Source: Mesorhizobium prunaredense
GTDB taxonomy: Bacteria > Pseudomonadota > Alphaproteobacteria > Rhizobiales > Rhizobiaceae
Reading direction: 5' to 3'
DNA length: 64,000 bases
Assembly (NCBI RefSeq): GCF_900156895.1
Contig: NZ_FTPD01000001.1
Span: 137,327-201,326, forward strand
Below are positions 21,574 to 30,400 of the stretch, one piece after another. The position numbers and the translations under genes are program-made. The notes below the pieces were generated by a model that saw nothing but the letters and a program-made list of their open reading frames with translations, was not told the DNA's origin and ran no database searches. The stretch's first letter is position 1; each line of letters begins with the position of its first letter.

Positions 21574-21972
21574 ATGAAGAACTATTTCGCGTTGGTCGAC
21601 AAAGATCCCGACAGCGCCTTCGGCATCCGCTTTCCGGACATTCCCGGCTGCTTTTCGGCTGCGGACGCGGCGGAAGACATCGTGCCCAATGCCGTTGAAG
21701 CCCTGCAATTGTGGGCAGAGGATATGCCCGTTCCAGAGCCGTCCAGCCACGAAGCGATTGTCGCGCTTGCGGACATACGCAACGCGCTCGCCAAAGGAGC
21801 CTATCTGGTCTCGGTGCCGCTCATCGATAATGACAGCGCAGTCGTCAGGGCAAATGTGACGTTCGAGCGCGGCGTTTTGCGGGCGATCGACATGGCAGCG
21901 CGCGAACGCGGCATAACCCGATCTGCGTTCCTCTCCAGCGCGGCCCGCAAGGAAATCGAGGCAAAGCACTAA
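21574..21972 (+). CDS. hicB: HicB-family antitoxin
   Basis: A 132-residue antitoxin. The N terminus MKNYFALVDKDPDSAFGIRFPDIPGCFSAAD is the degenerate RNase-H-like HicB fold that blocks HicA. The C terminus TRSAFLSSAARKEIEAKH looks like a ribbon-helix-helix DNA-binding end, so it probably represses the operon. The ATG at 21574 has GGAGA ahead; a TTG at 21568 is an alternative. Confidence 0.9.
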   Translation: MKNYFALVDKDPDSAFGIRFPDIPGCFSAADAAEDIVPNAVEALQLWAEDMPVPEPSSHEAIVALADIRNALAKGAYLVSVPLIDNDSAVVRANVTFERGVLRAIDMAARERGITRSAFLSSAARKEIEAKH

Positions 21973-22082
21973 GGCCAGATTCGGCACCGCAATTAACACT
22001 AGATCAATGTGGTAAAATAATACCTATTAATCAATCCTTTGTTTTTGCTTCATTTTCTTCGCTACTCGCCTTTTAATTCGCC

Positions 22083-22111
22083 TTGACGTGACGCCCCCCC
22101 TCGCCTATAAG
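22083..22111 (+). promoter_or_regulatory. rplM-rpsI promoter
   Basis: TTGACG at 22083-22088 and TATAAG at 22106-22111 are spaced by 17 bases, a near-consensus sigma-70 promoter 140 bases before rplM. The AT-rich 21973-22080 strip before it holds no gene. Confidence 0.75.
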
Positions 22112-22124
22112 CCTTCACGGAACA

Positions 22125-22151
22125 GCGGCCCGCAAAGGCCGCCGTTTTGTT
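22125..22151 (+). promoter_or_regulatory. Leader hairpin of the rplM mRNA, attenuator-like
   Basis: gcggcc cgcaaa ggccgc is followed directly by cgttttgtt, about 7-8 bases after the likely transcription start and 110 before rplM. It looks like a small intrinsic terminator in the leader and could serve autogenous control by L13, or only protect the RNA end. Confidence 0.45.
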
Positions 22152-22250
22152 ATTGGCGGCGGGCGAGCGCTCGGCGTCGATCCAAGCAACAAGAAACGCC
22201 TTTCCTTGTCGTTTGACGACGGGGAAGGTCCGAACCGAAAGCAACAATCC

Positions 22251-22715
22251 ATGGCAACCTTTTCGCAGAAGCCTGCGGATGTGGTGAAGAAGTGGGTGCT
22301 GATCGACGCCGAGGGTCTCGTCGTCGGCCGTCTCGCCACTGTCATCGCCAATCATCTTCGCGGCAAACACAAGCCCACCTTCACCCCGCATGTCGACGAT
22401 GGCGACAACGTCATCGTCATCAATGCCGACAAGGTGGTGTTTACCGGCAAGAAATTCACCGACAAGGTCTATTACTGGCACACCGGCCACCCTGGCGGCA
22501 TCAAGGAGCGCACCGCGCGCCAGCTGCTCGAGGGCCGTTTCCCCGAGCGTGTCGTCGAGAAGGCCGTCGAACGCATGATCCCGCGTGGTCCGCTCGGCCG
22601 TCGCCAGATGAAGAATCTCCGCGTCTATGCAGGCACGGAACATCCGCATGTCGCCCAGCAGCCCGTCACGCTCGACGTGGCCAAGCTGAACGCCAAGAAC
22701 AAGAAGGTTTCGTAA
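22251..22715 (+). CDS. rplM: 50S ribosomal protein L13
   Basis: A 154-residue L13, binding 23S rRNA in the large subunit. [16 protein letters not shown] and the C-terminal [17 protein letters not shown] are family signatures. The ATG at 22251 ([11 protein letters not shown]) is the usual alphaproteobacterial start. rpsI follows after one base. Confidence 0.98.
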   Translation: MATFSQKPADVVKKWVLIDAEGLVVGRLATVIANHLRGKHKPTFTPHVDDGDNVIVINADKVVFTGKKFTDKVYYWHTGHPGGIKERTARQLLEGRFPERVVEKAVERMIPRGPLGRRQMKNLRVYAGTEHPHVAQQPVTLDVAKLNAKNKKVS

Positions 22716-22716
22716 A

Positions 22717-23199
22717 ATGGCTGAGCTTTCCTCGCTCGCAGAACTCGGAACTGCCACCGGCAACACCAACACGCAGCCGGCTGCACCCGTCCATGTCCAG
22801 AAGCTCGACAAGTCGGGCCGCGCCTATGCCACCGGCAAGCGCAAGAACGCCATCGCCCGTGTCTGGGTGAAGCCCGGCTCCGGCAAGATCGTCGTCAACG
22901 ACAAGGTGTTCGCCGAGTATTTCGCGCGCCCGGTCCTGCAGATGATCCTCAACCAGCCGATCATCGCCGCCAACCGGGCCGGACAGTACGACATCGTCGC
23001 CACCGTCATCGGCGGCGGCCTTTCCGGCCAGGCCGGTGCCGTGCGCCACGGCATATCCAAGGCGCTGACCTATTACGAGCCGGCGCTGCGCGCCGTGCTC
23101 AAGAAGGGCGGCTTCCTGACCCGCGACAGCCGCGTCGTCGAGCGCAAGAAGTACGGCAAGGCGAAGGCCCGCCGCTCGTTCCAGTTCTCGAAGCGCTAA
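22717..23199 (+). CDS. rpsI: 30S ribosomal protein S9
   Basis: A 160-residue S9 with the alphaproteobacterial N-terminal extension, then [14 protein letters not shown] and the basic tail [11 protein letters not shown] that reaches the P-site tRNA. The last six codons plus stop are also the left copy of the 21-bp direct repeat that bounds the island, so the island inserted without changing the protein. Confidence 0.98.
   Translation: MAELSSLAELGTATGNTNTQPAAPVHVQKLDKSGRAYATGKRKNAIARVWVKPGSGKIVVNDKVFAEYFARPVLQMILNQPIIAANRAGQYDIVATVIGGGLSGQAGAVRHGISKALTYYEPALRAVLKKGGFLTRDSRVVERKKYGKAKARRSFQFSKR
23179..23199 (+). repeat. attL: left attachment repeat of the island
   Basis: 21 bases ending ccagttctcgaagcgctaa, identical to 41216-41236. 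It is the 3' end of rpsI including the stop. The copies are 18,037 bases apart, and an integrase gene starts 158 bases inside, so this is the left junction of an integrated element. Confidence 0.92.
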
Positions 23200-23228
23200 A
23201 CAGATATCTATTTTTTACCAACGTTTTC

Positions 23229-23261
23229 AAAGGGGCTGCCTATTCGCAGCCCCTTTTTGTT
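23229..23261 (+). terminator. rpsI terminator supplied by the island
   Basis: aaaggggctgc ctattc gcagcccctttttgttttttg is an 11-bp stem with a long T tract, 30 bases past the rpsI stop and inside the island. The presumed original terminator now lies past attR at 41262. Confidence 0.88.
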
Positions 23262-23300
23262 TTTTGACATAACATTGACAAACCCATGAAATCCCGCAAA

Positions 23301-23336
23301 CTCCAGTTCTCAAGTTCGACAAATGATTGTCGAAAC
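23301..23336. promoter_or_regulatory. Core-like sequence and palindrome before the integrase
   Basis: ctccagttctcaag at 23301-23314 resembles the att core (ccagttctcgaag) with one base missing. It runs into a perfect dyad ttcgacaa atga ttgtcgaa (23315-23334). Together these are a plausible recombinase arm site or operator. Confidence 0.45.
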
Positions 23337-23356
23337 CCATTAGTGACAGTGACATC

Positions 23357-24664
23357 ATGGGCTACGAGAACCGGCACGCTCTACGTGAAGGGCGCATAAT
23401 TTTATATACTCGCAATGGCCGGCCAACTTTTCACGCCCGGTTATCTGTCGACGGAATCGATGGATACATCGTCAAATCGACTAAAAAGACGAACCTCGAC
23501 GAAGCGAAGCGGGTAGCTGAAGAGCTGTATGACGATTTCCGATACAAGTTGCGCCATGGATTGGAGATTGGCACACACACCTTCTCCTCACTGTGGCAGC
23601 GCTGGCAACAGGCTCATCGGCACTCGTTGTCCGTTCATCGCCTAAAGTACATTGAAGGCACCCTAAATCGATATCTCCTGCCCTTTTTGGGTGGCCACCA
23701 TGTTGCGCTGATATCCGACAAAATGATTGCCGACTATTGGGACTGGCGCATCGGGTACTGGAACTCACCAGATGGCAAAGCGAAGATCGTATCCGCTCAA
23801 AAAACACGGACTACGAAGAAGCGCCCCTACAAACAAAAGCTCGGCAACGTCGCCAAGGTGCCGGCGCAGAAGTCACTCTCAATGGAACAGGCCGTGCTGC
23901 GCCAAATATTCGGATGGGCAGCCCGCCACGGCATGATAGCGCACATGCCGCTTATCAAAGCACCAAAGCTGAAGAGCGGGAATCAAGTATCGAGACGGCC
24001 GGCGTTCGATCTTGACGAATGGCGGTCACTCTACCGCTATCTCAGGAGATGGGCGACGGATGGAAATAATGGCGATTCAGCCGGAGATGGCGGCAACGGC
24101 TTGCATCGCTGGCATCGACAGTTGCTTCGCAACTACGTGTTATTCATGTGCGCTTCAGGCCTGCGTCCCAACGAGGCCCGGCAGCTTCGCTGGCGGGACA
24201 TTGACTTTCACGAAGACGATCAGGGCACCAGGCACGCCGTCTTACATGTGTCTCCGGAAACCAAAACTGGGGAGCGTGAATGCATACCGTTGCGAAACGC
24301 TACCGTTGTGCTGGAACGGATTCGTGCGGCGTCGAGTCATACAAAGCCGAACGACATCATCTTTTCTGACCAGAACGGAAGACCAATTGAAAATTTCGGA
24401 AAGACATTCAAAAAGGTCCTTAACCAGTCCGAGCTGTTGAAAGATCGGTTTGGGAAAGAAAGGACGGTCTACAGCCTCCGGCACACGTACGCTACGTTTC
24501 GCCTGCTATATGGAAAGGTTCCGATTGAAGATCTAGCGGCAAACATGGGCACATCGCCGGCAACAATTTTTGCGCACTATCGACATGTCACGACTCGTCA
24601 GAAGGCACACATTCTGGGCGGTTCGCTTCGGCCAGAACTGAGCCGCAAAGGCCTCTATCTATAG
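23357..24664 (+). CDS. int: Site-specific tyrosine recombinase (island integrase)
   Basis: A phage-type integrase of about 435 residues. The N-terminal part carries an AP2/SAM-like DNA-binding region (RPTFHARLSVDG, then a helical core-binding domain). The catalytic domain shows the first Arg in ASGLRPNEARQLRWRDID, the RH pair in YSLRHTYATFRL, and the nucleophilic Tyr in FAHYRHVTT near residue 410. The ATG at 23357 is preferred because the TTG at 23327 falls in the palindrome. It points into the island from attL, the classic position. Confidence 0.93.
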   Translation: MGYENRHALREGRIILYTRNGRPTFHARLSVDGIDGYIVKSTKKTNLDEAKRVAEELYDDFRYKLRHGLEIGTHTFSSLWQRWQQAHRHSLSVHRLKYIEGTLNRYLLPFLGGHHVALISDKMIADYWDWRIGYWNSPDGKAKIVSAQKTRTTKKRPYKQKLGNVAKVPAQKSLSMEQAVLRQIFGWAARHGMIAHMPLIKAPKLKSGNQVSRRPAFDLDEWRSLYRYLRRWATDGNNGDSAGDGGNGLHRWHRQLLRNYVLFMCASGLRPNEARQLRWRDIDFHEDDQGTRHAVLHVSPETKTGERECIPLRNATVVLERIRAASSHTKPNDIIFSDQNGRPIENFGKTFKKVLNQSELLKDRFGKERTVYSLRHTYATFRLLYGKVPIEDLAANMGTSPATIFAHYRHVTTRQKAHILGGSLRPELSRKGLYL

Positions 24665-24799
24665 GCCCGCATCAAAGCATCTTTCCACGGTCGCTCCCTG
24701 TTCGCATTTATCCTGTTGAAATTAACCCAGGCTCAGCCCCGGCCGACTGTATGCCATCGAGACTAACAGGGAAAGGAGCCGGAAAGGCTCGGCGAAAGA

Positions 24800-25792
24800 C
24801 TAGCTTTTTTGGCCTGCGTCCTTTTTCACGGCCATCAGCTTAAACATTGTTGCCTTTCCTTTATCTGTCAGAAGAATCTTCTCTCCGCCGACATCAGTTA
24901 AGTCGAGCTTCACCAGACCCAAGGCAAGCATTTGCACCTTTATTATGTCAGCGTCTGTAGAAGATATGGATACCAAGGTTGGATCCTCGAACAGCTCTCT
25001 TAAACCTTGGATTATCTTTTTGCTGAATAACTGCGTCGTCAAACCGCCCAGCAAAGACGGAGCGACCAACGAAAATGCCGTCCCCCATGTTATGGTCTTG
25101 GTCTCACTTTGTCTTTTTCCGCTACCATCCGAATATTCTGCCGCAATTACATTGCAATCAAACTTGTCATCCAGTCCGGCGAGATCATCAATATCCACTT
25201 CCTCATAATTGTCATTCTTAGCCAGAATTCGCTGCGCCTCTTCATTTTCCAACCTAAGTTTATTTATCTGCTCAAGGAGTTCTTCTCTGTCGTCATTGCC
25301 GCCACGCACCCAACCTAAAGCCGGACTCTCAGAGAACGCCTTGGCTAGTGATTTTATGACTTTCGCCTCCAGCCCTTCCCTCGTCGTCCAAAAACTTACG
25401 AGGCGACCTGAAGATACCTTTGACCTAAATTTCTGCAGTTTTTCTACCGTTTCAAGCTTGTAATCTACCTTTCCTGAAACGATCTTCTCCGTATCATTGT
25501 GAATAAACGCCAATATTGTCTTCCCAGAATGAGCAGCATAATCGAATTCTTTTTCCGTATAACTTATTCCCGATTCGTCCTCTGACCCATACCTCGCTCC
25601 TATTATAAGAACGTAGTAGTCACACTCATCGATTACCTTTTTTATGTATTCGAATTGCTCAATATCAGCAGACGGAAACAGCTCCATTCCGGAGGGGATG
25701 TGACCCAGGTCGAGGATTGCACGTATTGCATCCGTGCGCTCGTCGATTAAGTCCCGAAATGTAGATGATACAAAAACTTGATATTTCTTCAT
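24800..25792 (-). CDS. DUF4062-domain protein
   Basis: A 330-residue protein. Residues 1-105 (KKYQVFVSSTFRDLIDERTDAIRAIL ... GMELFPSAD ... CDYYVLIIGARYG) are a DUF4062 domain, related in fold to TIR and nucleoside-processing domains and common at the N terminus of bacterial immune proteins. Then comes a coiled segment (LLEQINKLRLENEEAQRILAK, about 165-185), a hydrophobic stretch (WGTAFSLVAPSLLGGLTTQLF) and a C-terminal winged-helix-like tail. It stands alone on the minus strand between the integrase and the resolvase. A sensor or effector role in defence is inferred from domain and context only. Confidence 0.75.
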   Translation of the reverse strand: MKKYQVFVSSTFRDLIDERTDAIRAILDLGHIPSGMELFPSADIEQFEYIKKVIDECDYYVLIIGARYGSEDESGISYTEKEFDYAAHSGKTILAFIHNDTEKIVSGKVDYKLETVEKLQKFRSKVSSGRLVSFWTTREGLEAKVIKSLAKAFSESPALGWVRGGNDDREELLEQINKLRLENEEAQRILAKNDNYEEVDIDDLAGLDDKFDCNVIAAEYSDGSGKRQSETKTITWGTAFSLVAPSLLGGLTTQLFSKKIIQGLRELFEDPTLVSISSTDADIIKVQMLALGLVKLDLTDVGGEKILLTDKGKATMFKLMAVKKDAGQKS

Positions 25793-25869
25793 ATCCCACC
25801 GTGAATTTGCGACTCAACGAACTGTCCCGCTAGCGCCTGATCTTATGGGAACGACTGTATCTGACGATC

Positions 25870-25938
25870 CGTGTCCCACAAGAGTTCCATTGACATTTTA
25901 GGAATAATGTCCCATAGCCTCTAAGGGGCTATTGGGAA
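25870..25938. promoter_or_regulatory. Dyad-rich region upstream of the resolvase
   Basis: Imperfect dyads gacattttaggaataatgtc (25892-25911) and cccatagcctctaaggggctattggg (25911-25936), plus repeats of tgtccca (25872, 25908), lie just before the serine recombinase gene. This is where res-type crossover sites usually sit. Confidence 0.4.
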
Positions 25939-25947
25939 GGATTTGGT

Positions 25948-26508
25948 ATGTTTGTCGGCTATTCACGGACAAGTCAGATTGACCAAGTTGCGGGTTACGA
26001 GGCGCAGTTGCGTGACCTACATGCGGCGGGTTGCGAGAAGATTTTTGGCGAGCAGGTTTCCTCGGTCAATTCCAGTCGTCCAGAGTTAGAGCGGGCAATC
26101 GATTTTGCTCGTGAGAACGACGTTCTCGTTGTTACCCGACTGGACCGCCTTGCTCGTTCGGTTTCCGACCTGAGCCAGATCGTCGCCCGGCTCGAAGCCA
26201 AGCAGGTCGGTCTGAAGATTTTGGACATGGCGATTGATACGACTTCGCCGACCGGTCGGCTGCTGATGAACCTCGTCGGATCGATTGCGCAGTTCGAACG
26301 TGAAATCATGCTGGCACGACAGCGTGAGGGCATCGCCAAGGCGAAGGCTGAAAATAAGTTCAGGGGCAGAGCACCAACCGCACGCCGCAAGGCGCACCAG
26401 ATCATGGAGTTGCATCGGGCCGGGCAAGGCGCATCCGAAATCGCCATGGCAACCGGAGTCGGTCGCTCCTCGGTTTACCGGATCATCGCCGACGCCCCGG
26501 CCCAATAG
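25948..26508 (+). CDS. Serine recombinase (resolvase/invertase family)
   Basis: A 186-residue small serine recombinase. The N terminus MFVGYSRTSQIDQ has the nucleophilic Ser at residue 6; LVVTRLDRLARSVSDL is the conserved active-site Arg region, and GRLLMNLVGSIAQFEREIMLARQREGIAKAKAE is the long E helix. The C-terminal GRAPTARRKAHQIMELHRAGQGASEIAMATGVGRSSVYRII is a Hin-like helix-turn-helix. GGAAGGA precedes the ATG. It may resolve or invert a segment of the island. Confidence 0.93.
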   Translation: MFVGYSRTSQIDQVAGYEAQLRDLHAAGCEKIFGEQVSSVNSSRPELERAIDFARENDVLVVTRLDRLARSVSDLSQIVARLEAKQVGLKILDMAIDTTSPTGRLLMNLVGSIAQFEREIMLARQREGIAKAKAENKFRGRAPTARRKAHQIMELHRAGQGASEIAMATGVGRSSVYRIIADAPAQ

Positions 26509-26529
26509 AAAGCCAAAGCCGGATTAAAA

Positions 26530-26730
26530 ATGAACAGCAAATCAACCAAGGCCAAACGAAAGGCGATTCCCGGATTCACACTGGCTGAACTCGATCAGAG
26601 GGATGGCGTCGAGCGTTTCGAACATTTGATGGACGCTTTCGACAAATATTTCGCCAATGAGGAACGAAGGGCGTCAGGGCCAACGCCTCTCCATGGAAGA
26701 AATGACAATGAGCGCCGCCCAAATCGATGA
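26530..26730 (+). CDS. Small unknown protein after the resolvase
   Basis: A 66-residue hydrophilic, charged protein (MNSKSTKAKRKAIPGFTLAELDQRDGVERFEHLMDAFDKYF...). It begins 21 bases after the resolvase stop on the same strand, so it may be co-transcribed. I do not recognise it. Its 3' end overlaps the start of another possible small gene. Confidence 0.5.
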   Translation: MNSKSTKAKRKAIPGFTLAELDQRDGVERFEHLMDAFDKYFANEERRASGPTPLHGRNDNERRPNR

Positions 26731-26809
26731 AGTAAGGAACTGCGGAAACTGCCGGCAATTTGGCCTGGTTGGTGGTGATTGGATTGGGCGCTCGACGTGC
26801 GCATCCTGA
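26702..26809 (+). CDS. Possible 35-residue Cys-rich peptide, maybe frameshifted
   Basis: The frame MTMSAAQIDEVRNCGNCRQF contains a CxxC followed by a lone Cys, then stops at 26809. In the next frame, a continuation of similar style (GGFDPIDQALNLP...FVCKHHEP, to about 26955) supplies a further Cys/His cluster. The two parts together would make a 75-80 residue zinc-ribbon-like protein, so this may be a small gene broken by a frameshift. Confidence 0.35.
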   Translation: MTMSAAQIDEVRNCGNCRQFGLVGGDWIGRSTCAS

Positions 26810-26956
26810 AAATCATGGTCGCCCCTTAACGATTGGAGGATTTGATCCAATTGACCAGGCGCTGAACCTCCCGGTCCCGCTATCGAGGGCGTTTGTCTGC
26901 AAACACCACGAACCAACAAGATTGGAGATCGGACTAACCAATTTTGTCTGGGCAGC

Positions 26957-27388
26957 TTAGCCGTTCAAGGTCGAGAGCTTCCATTGGTCCAGAAATGCCC
27001 GTTGATCCCGTGACACAGTGCGCACATTCCAGATATCTCGCCACTTTGCTGAATGGCCGTGTTTCGATTTGAGCAGATCAAACAGTCGATCGTGCGGTAC
27101 GAGAAACCAATCACGTCTGATATCTTGTTTGTAGGGCTGGTCGGGAAAAAGCATCCACATTGCTGGGCTACGCCCGCCGTACCGGACAAAATCGACTGAC
27201 AGACGCCCCTTGAGCTGGACTGGAATTAGATGGCCTTCAGGCGTGCGAATGACCAAGTCCTCGCCATAGACATCAGCCTCCGGTCGATACACCCGGTAGC
27301 CGCATCGTATCAGAAGTGCGGTAACTTCAGCACGATTTGCGGCCTCGATCTCATTGGCCTTAAGTGCAATCATGACACCGTTTAGCAT
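26957..27388 (-). CDS. Small PD-(D/E)XK-like nuclease-fold protein
   Basis: About 143 residues from the ATG at 27388 (an in-frame ATG at 27487 and another at 27373 exist). The core EIEAANRAEVTALLIRCGYRVYRPEADVYGEDLVIRTP...LIPVQLKGR has the layout helix-strand-D-strand-QxK seen in PD-(D/E)XK enzymes and Holliday-junction-resolvase-like folds. It sits 109 bases past the hsdR stop on the same strand and so may accompany the restriction system. Function is inferred from the fold pattern only. Confidence 0.5.
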   Translation of the reverse strand: MLNGVMIALKANEIEAANRAEVTALLIRCGYRVYRPEADVYGEDLVIRTPEGHLIPVQLKGRLSVDFVRYGGRSPAMWMLFPDQPYKQDIRRDWFLVPHDRLFDLLKSKHGHSAKWRDIWNVRTVSRDQRAFLDQWKLSTLNG

Positions 27389-27497
27389 CCCGCACCGTTT
27401 GAATTTTGCCGATAAGAATTTTCCAGATCTGAAGGTGGCGTACACTTCCGCACGGCCTCTCCAGTAAAATGGGAGGCAGGCATGCAAACTTGTTCAT

Positions 27498-30400
27498 TCA
27501 CTCCCCTGTCACGACTTCGGCGCTCCCCTTGTCCCGCAACGCCTCATAAAGCTGCGCCGGCCCAAGCAACACGTCTTTGATACCGTCCCTCACCTTTTGG
27601 GATTCGAGCGCCTGTTTGCTCATGGCGGTGTGCGCCGCCAGCGCATCCATGATGGCATTCGTGATTTCGTCCGGCAGCGTGGGCGAATTGGCAAACTGCG
27701 CCTTGGTGTTGTTGGTGGCCTGCAAAACCAACTCTTTAGATTCCAGCAGTTTCCCCTTGATCACGTTGTTCACGTAAACCAGTTGATCATCGTCTGACAG
27801 ATCACCCTCAAAAAGGTCATTCACCTTGGCAATTATTTCGGCAAGGAGCGCCTTTTCCTTGTCCTGTACGCCGCCCGACCCCGCCTCGGAAAGCGGTGCA
27901 AGCTTCTCCTTCTCGCCCTCGTTGACCGACAGCGGCAGTCGGCCCTGAGATTTCAGATTGTGGTGGGTCAGGATCACTTTTGAGAGGTCGATGCCTTCCC
28001 GTTCCCGGCCAAATTCCAGCAGCGGAACCAGCCGCCGGTAGAAGATGAAACGCTTCTCGATGGCGGTGTTGCCGTAGTCGAATATCTGCGACAGGAAGCT
28101 ATAGAGCCGCTGATAGGCTCCCATGTCGCCTTTGAACAGGATCAGCGAATTGATTTCGTCACGTGCGCCCTTAGCTGCCTTTTCATCCCCCTTGTCCAAG
28201 GCGATTTGGAGCCCCTCCTGAGCGCTTTTGAATTTCTTGAGCAATCGGTCAGCCACAGGCTCCAAAGCCGCCACAAGGTCGCCTTGCCGGCTTTTGGGGT
28301 CCATTTCCACCCTAACCACCCGATCCACTTCGTAATCGTCATAGTGGCCGCTGGCATCCAGCTTGGCCCGGAGGTTGAACACAAGGTTCGGATCGGTAAC
28401 AGCCTCCAGTGCCGCTGTGTCGTAGTAGGTTCGAAAGGCCGCAAGGATCTCGTCCGAACTGTTCACGAAATCGAGGATGTAGGTCGTATCTTTGCCGGGA
28501 TGAGAACGATTCAGCCGGGAGAGGGTTTGCACCGCCTGAATCCCGGCGAGCCGCCGGTCGATATACATGCCACACAGAAGCGGCTGATCGAAACCAGTCT
28601 GGAATTTGTTGGCCACCAGGAGCAGCTGGTATTCCTCGCAGGCAAAGGCTTCCCGGATTTCCCTTCCCTTAAGGTTCGGATTTAGCTCCTTGCTGTTTTC
28701 CGTGAATGGGTCGGGACCGCTTTCCTTGTCGTCAACCTCGCCGGAAAACGCTACCAACGCTCCGATCCTATAGCCCTTGGATTTGATGTATTTTTCGATG
28801 GCGATCTGCCAGCGGACTGCCTCTTTCCGGCTCGCCAAAACCACCATCGCCTTGGCTTTGCCATCGAGCAGAGGAGCAACGTTCTCCCGGAAATGTTCGA
28901 CGACAATCTGAACCTTCTGGCTGATGTTGTAGGGGTGAAGCCGAACCCATTGCATGATGCCCTTCAGAGCCGCATCACGTTCAACTTCCTTGTCATCCCA
29001 TTCCTTGCCACCATTCGCCAATTTGAAAGCCAGCCGATAGGGCGTGTAGTTCTTAAGGACATCGAGAATGAACTCTTCCTCGATGGCCTGCCGCATCGAG
29101 TAGACATGAAAGGGTGCAGGGAGATTGTCGGAACCAACAGGCTCATTCGGCTTCGGGAGCCGCCCGAACAACTGCATCGTTTTTGCCTTCGGAGTGGCGG
29201 TGAAGGCAACATACGTGATGCCTTTTTCATTCGCCCGTGCCGCCATTTGGGCCGCCAGCATATCTTCTGTGCTGACCTCGCCGCCGTCACCCAATTCGGC
29301 CATTTCCTCCGGCGAAAGAACTTGCTTCAGCATCGAGGCCGCCTGACCGGTCTGTGACGAATGCGCCTCATCGGCGATGACGGCAAATTTCTTGCCTTGA
29401 GTTGCGGCCAATTCCCGAACCGCCTCCAACGCAAACGGAAAAGTTTGGATGGTGCAGACTATGATTTTCTTGCCTTCATTCAGCGCCTTGGCCAATTGCC
29501 CGCTTTTGCTTTCTCCTTCGCTCTTGATGGTGACCACCACGCCGGTGGTCCGTTGAAAATCGAACAGGGCTTCCTGCAACTGTGAATCAATGACGTTGCG
29601 GTCGGAAACCACGATGATGGTGGAAAAAAGCTTCTCATTCTTGTCGTCATGCAGATCGGCTAGAAAATGAGCCGACCACGAGATCGAATTCGTTTTTCCA
29701 GACCCTGCCGAATGTTGAATCAGGAACTTGCCGCCGGCCCCTTCGGACAACACGGTTTGCTGTAGTTTTCTGGTAGCGTCCAATTGATGGTAGCGGGGGA
29801 ATATCACACCGATGATCCGCTTCTTCGAATCCCGCTTCGTGACCAGATATCGGCCAATGATTTCGAGCCAGCTTTCTCGCTGCCAAACCTGCTCCCATAG
29901 ATAGCTGGTGCGATGGCCATGCGGGTTGACCGGGTTGCCCTTGGCACCGTTGTCACCCAAGTTGAAGGGCAGGAAGCGGGTCGCTTGTCCTTCTAGTTGC
30001 GTAGTCATATGAACTTCGCTGTTGCTGACAGCGAAGTGAACCAATGCCCCGCTCGGAAAGTTCAAAAGTGGTTCTTGCGATTGGCTTTTTGGCTTCGGAT
30101 TTCGGTCAAACCGGTATTGGTCGACGGCATCGTCAACGGTCTGTGTGAAGTCGGTCTTCAACTCGGCAGTGGCGACCGGGATGCCGTTGAGGAACAGCAC
30201 CAGATCTAGGCAATTTTCATTGGATTTCGAGTACCGTACCTGTCGAACGACACGAAGCCTGTTGGCCTGATATTTGGCCACAATCTCGGGATTCATTGTC
30301 ATCGCCGGCTTGAACTGAGCCAGCGACAAAGGCTGTTTCAGGCCGATCAACTCAACACCGTGGCGTAGCACATCCAATGTACCACGATCGGTAAGCTGCT

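Noticed and set aside
23200..23360. tRNA gene as the island target
   Set aside because: No cloverleaf is present; the duplicated sequence is clearly the rpsI 3' end.
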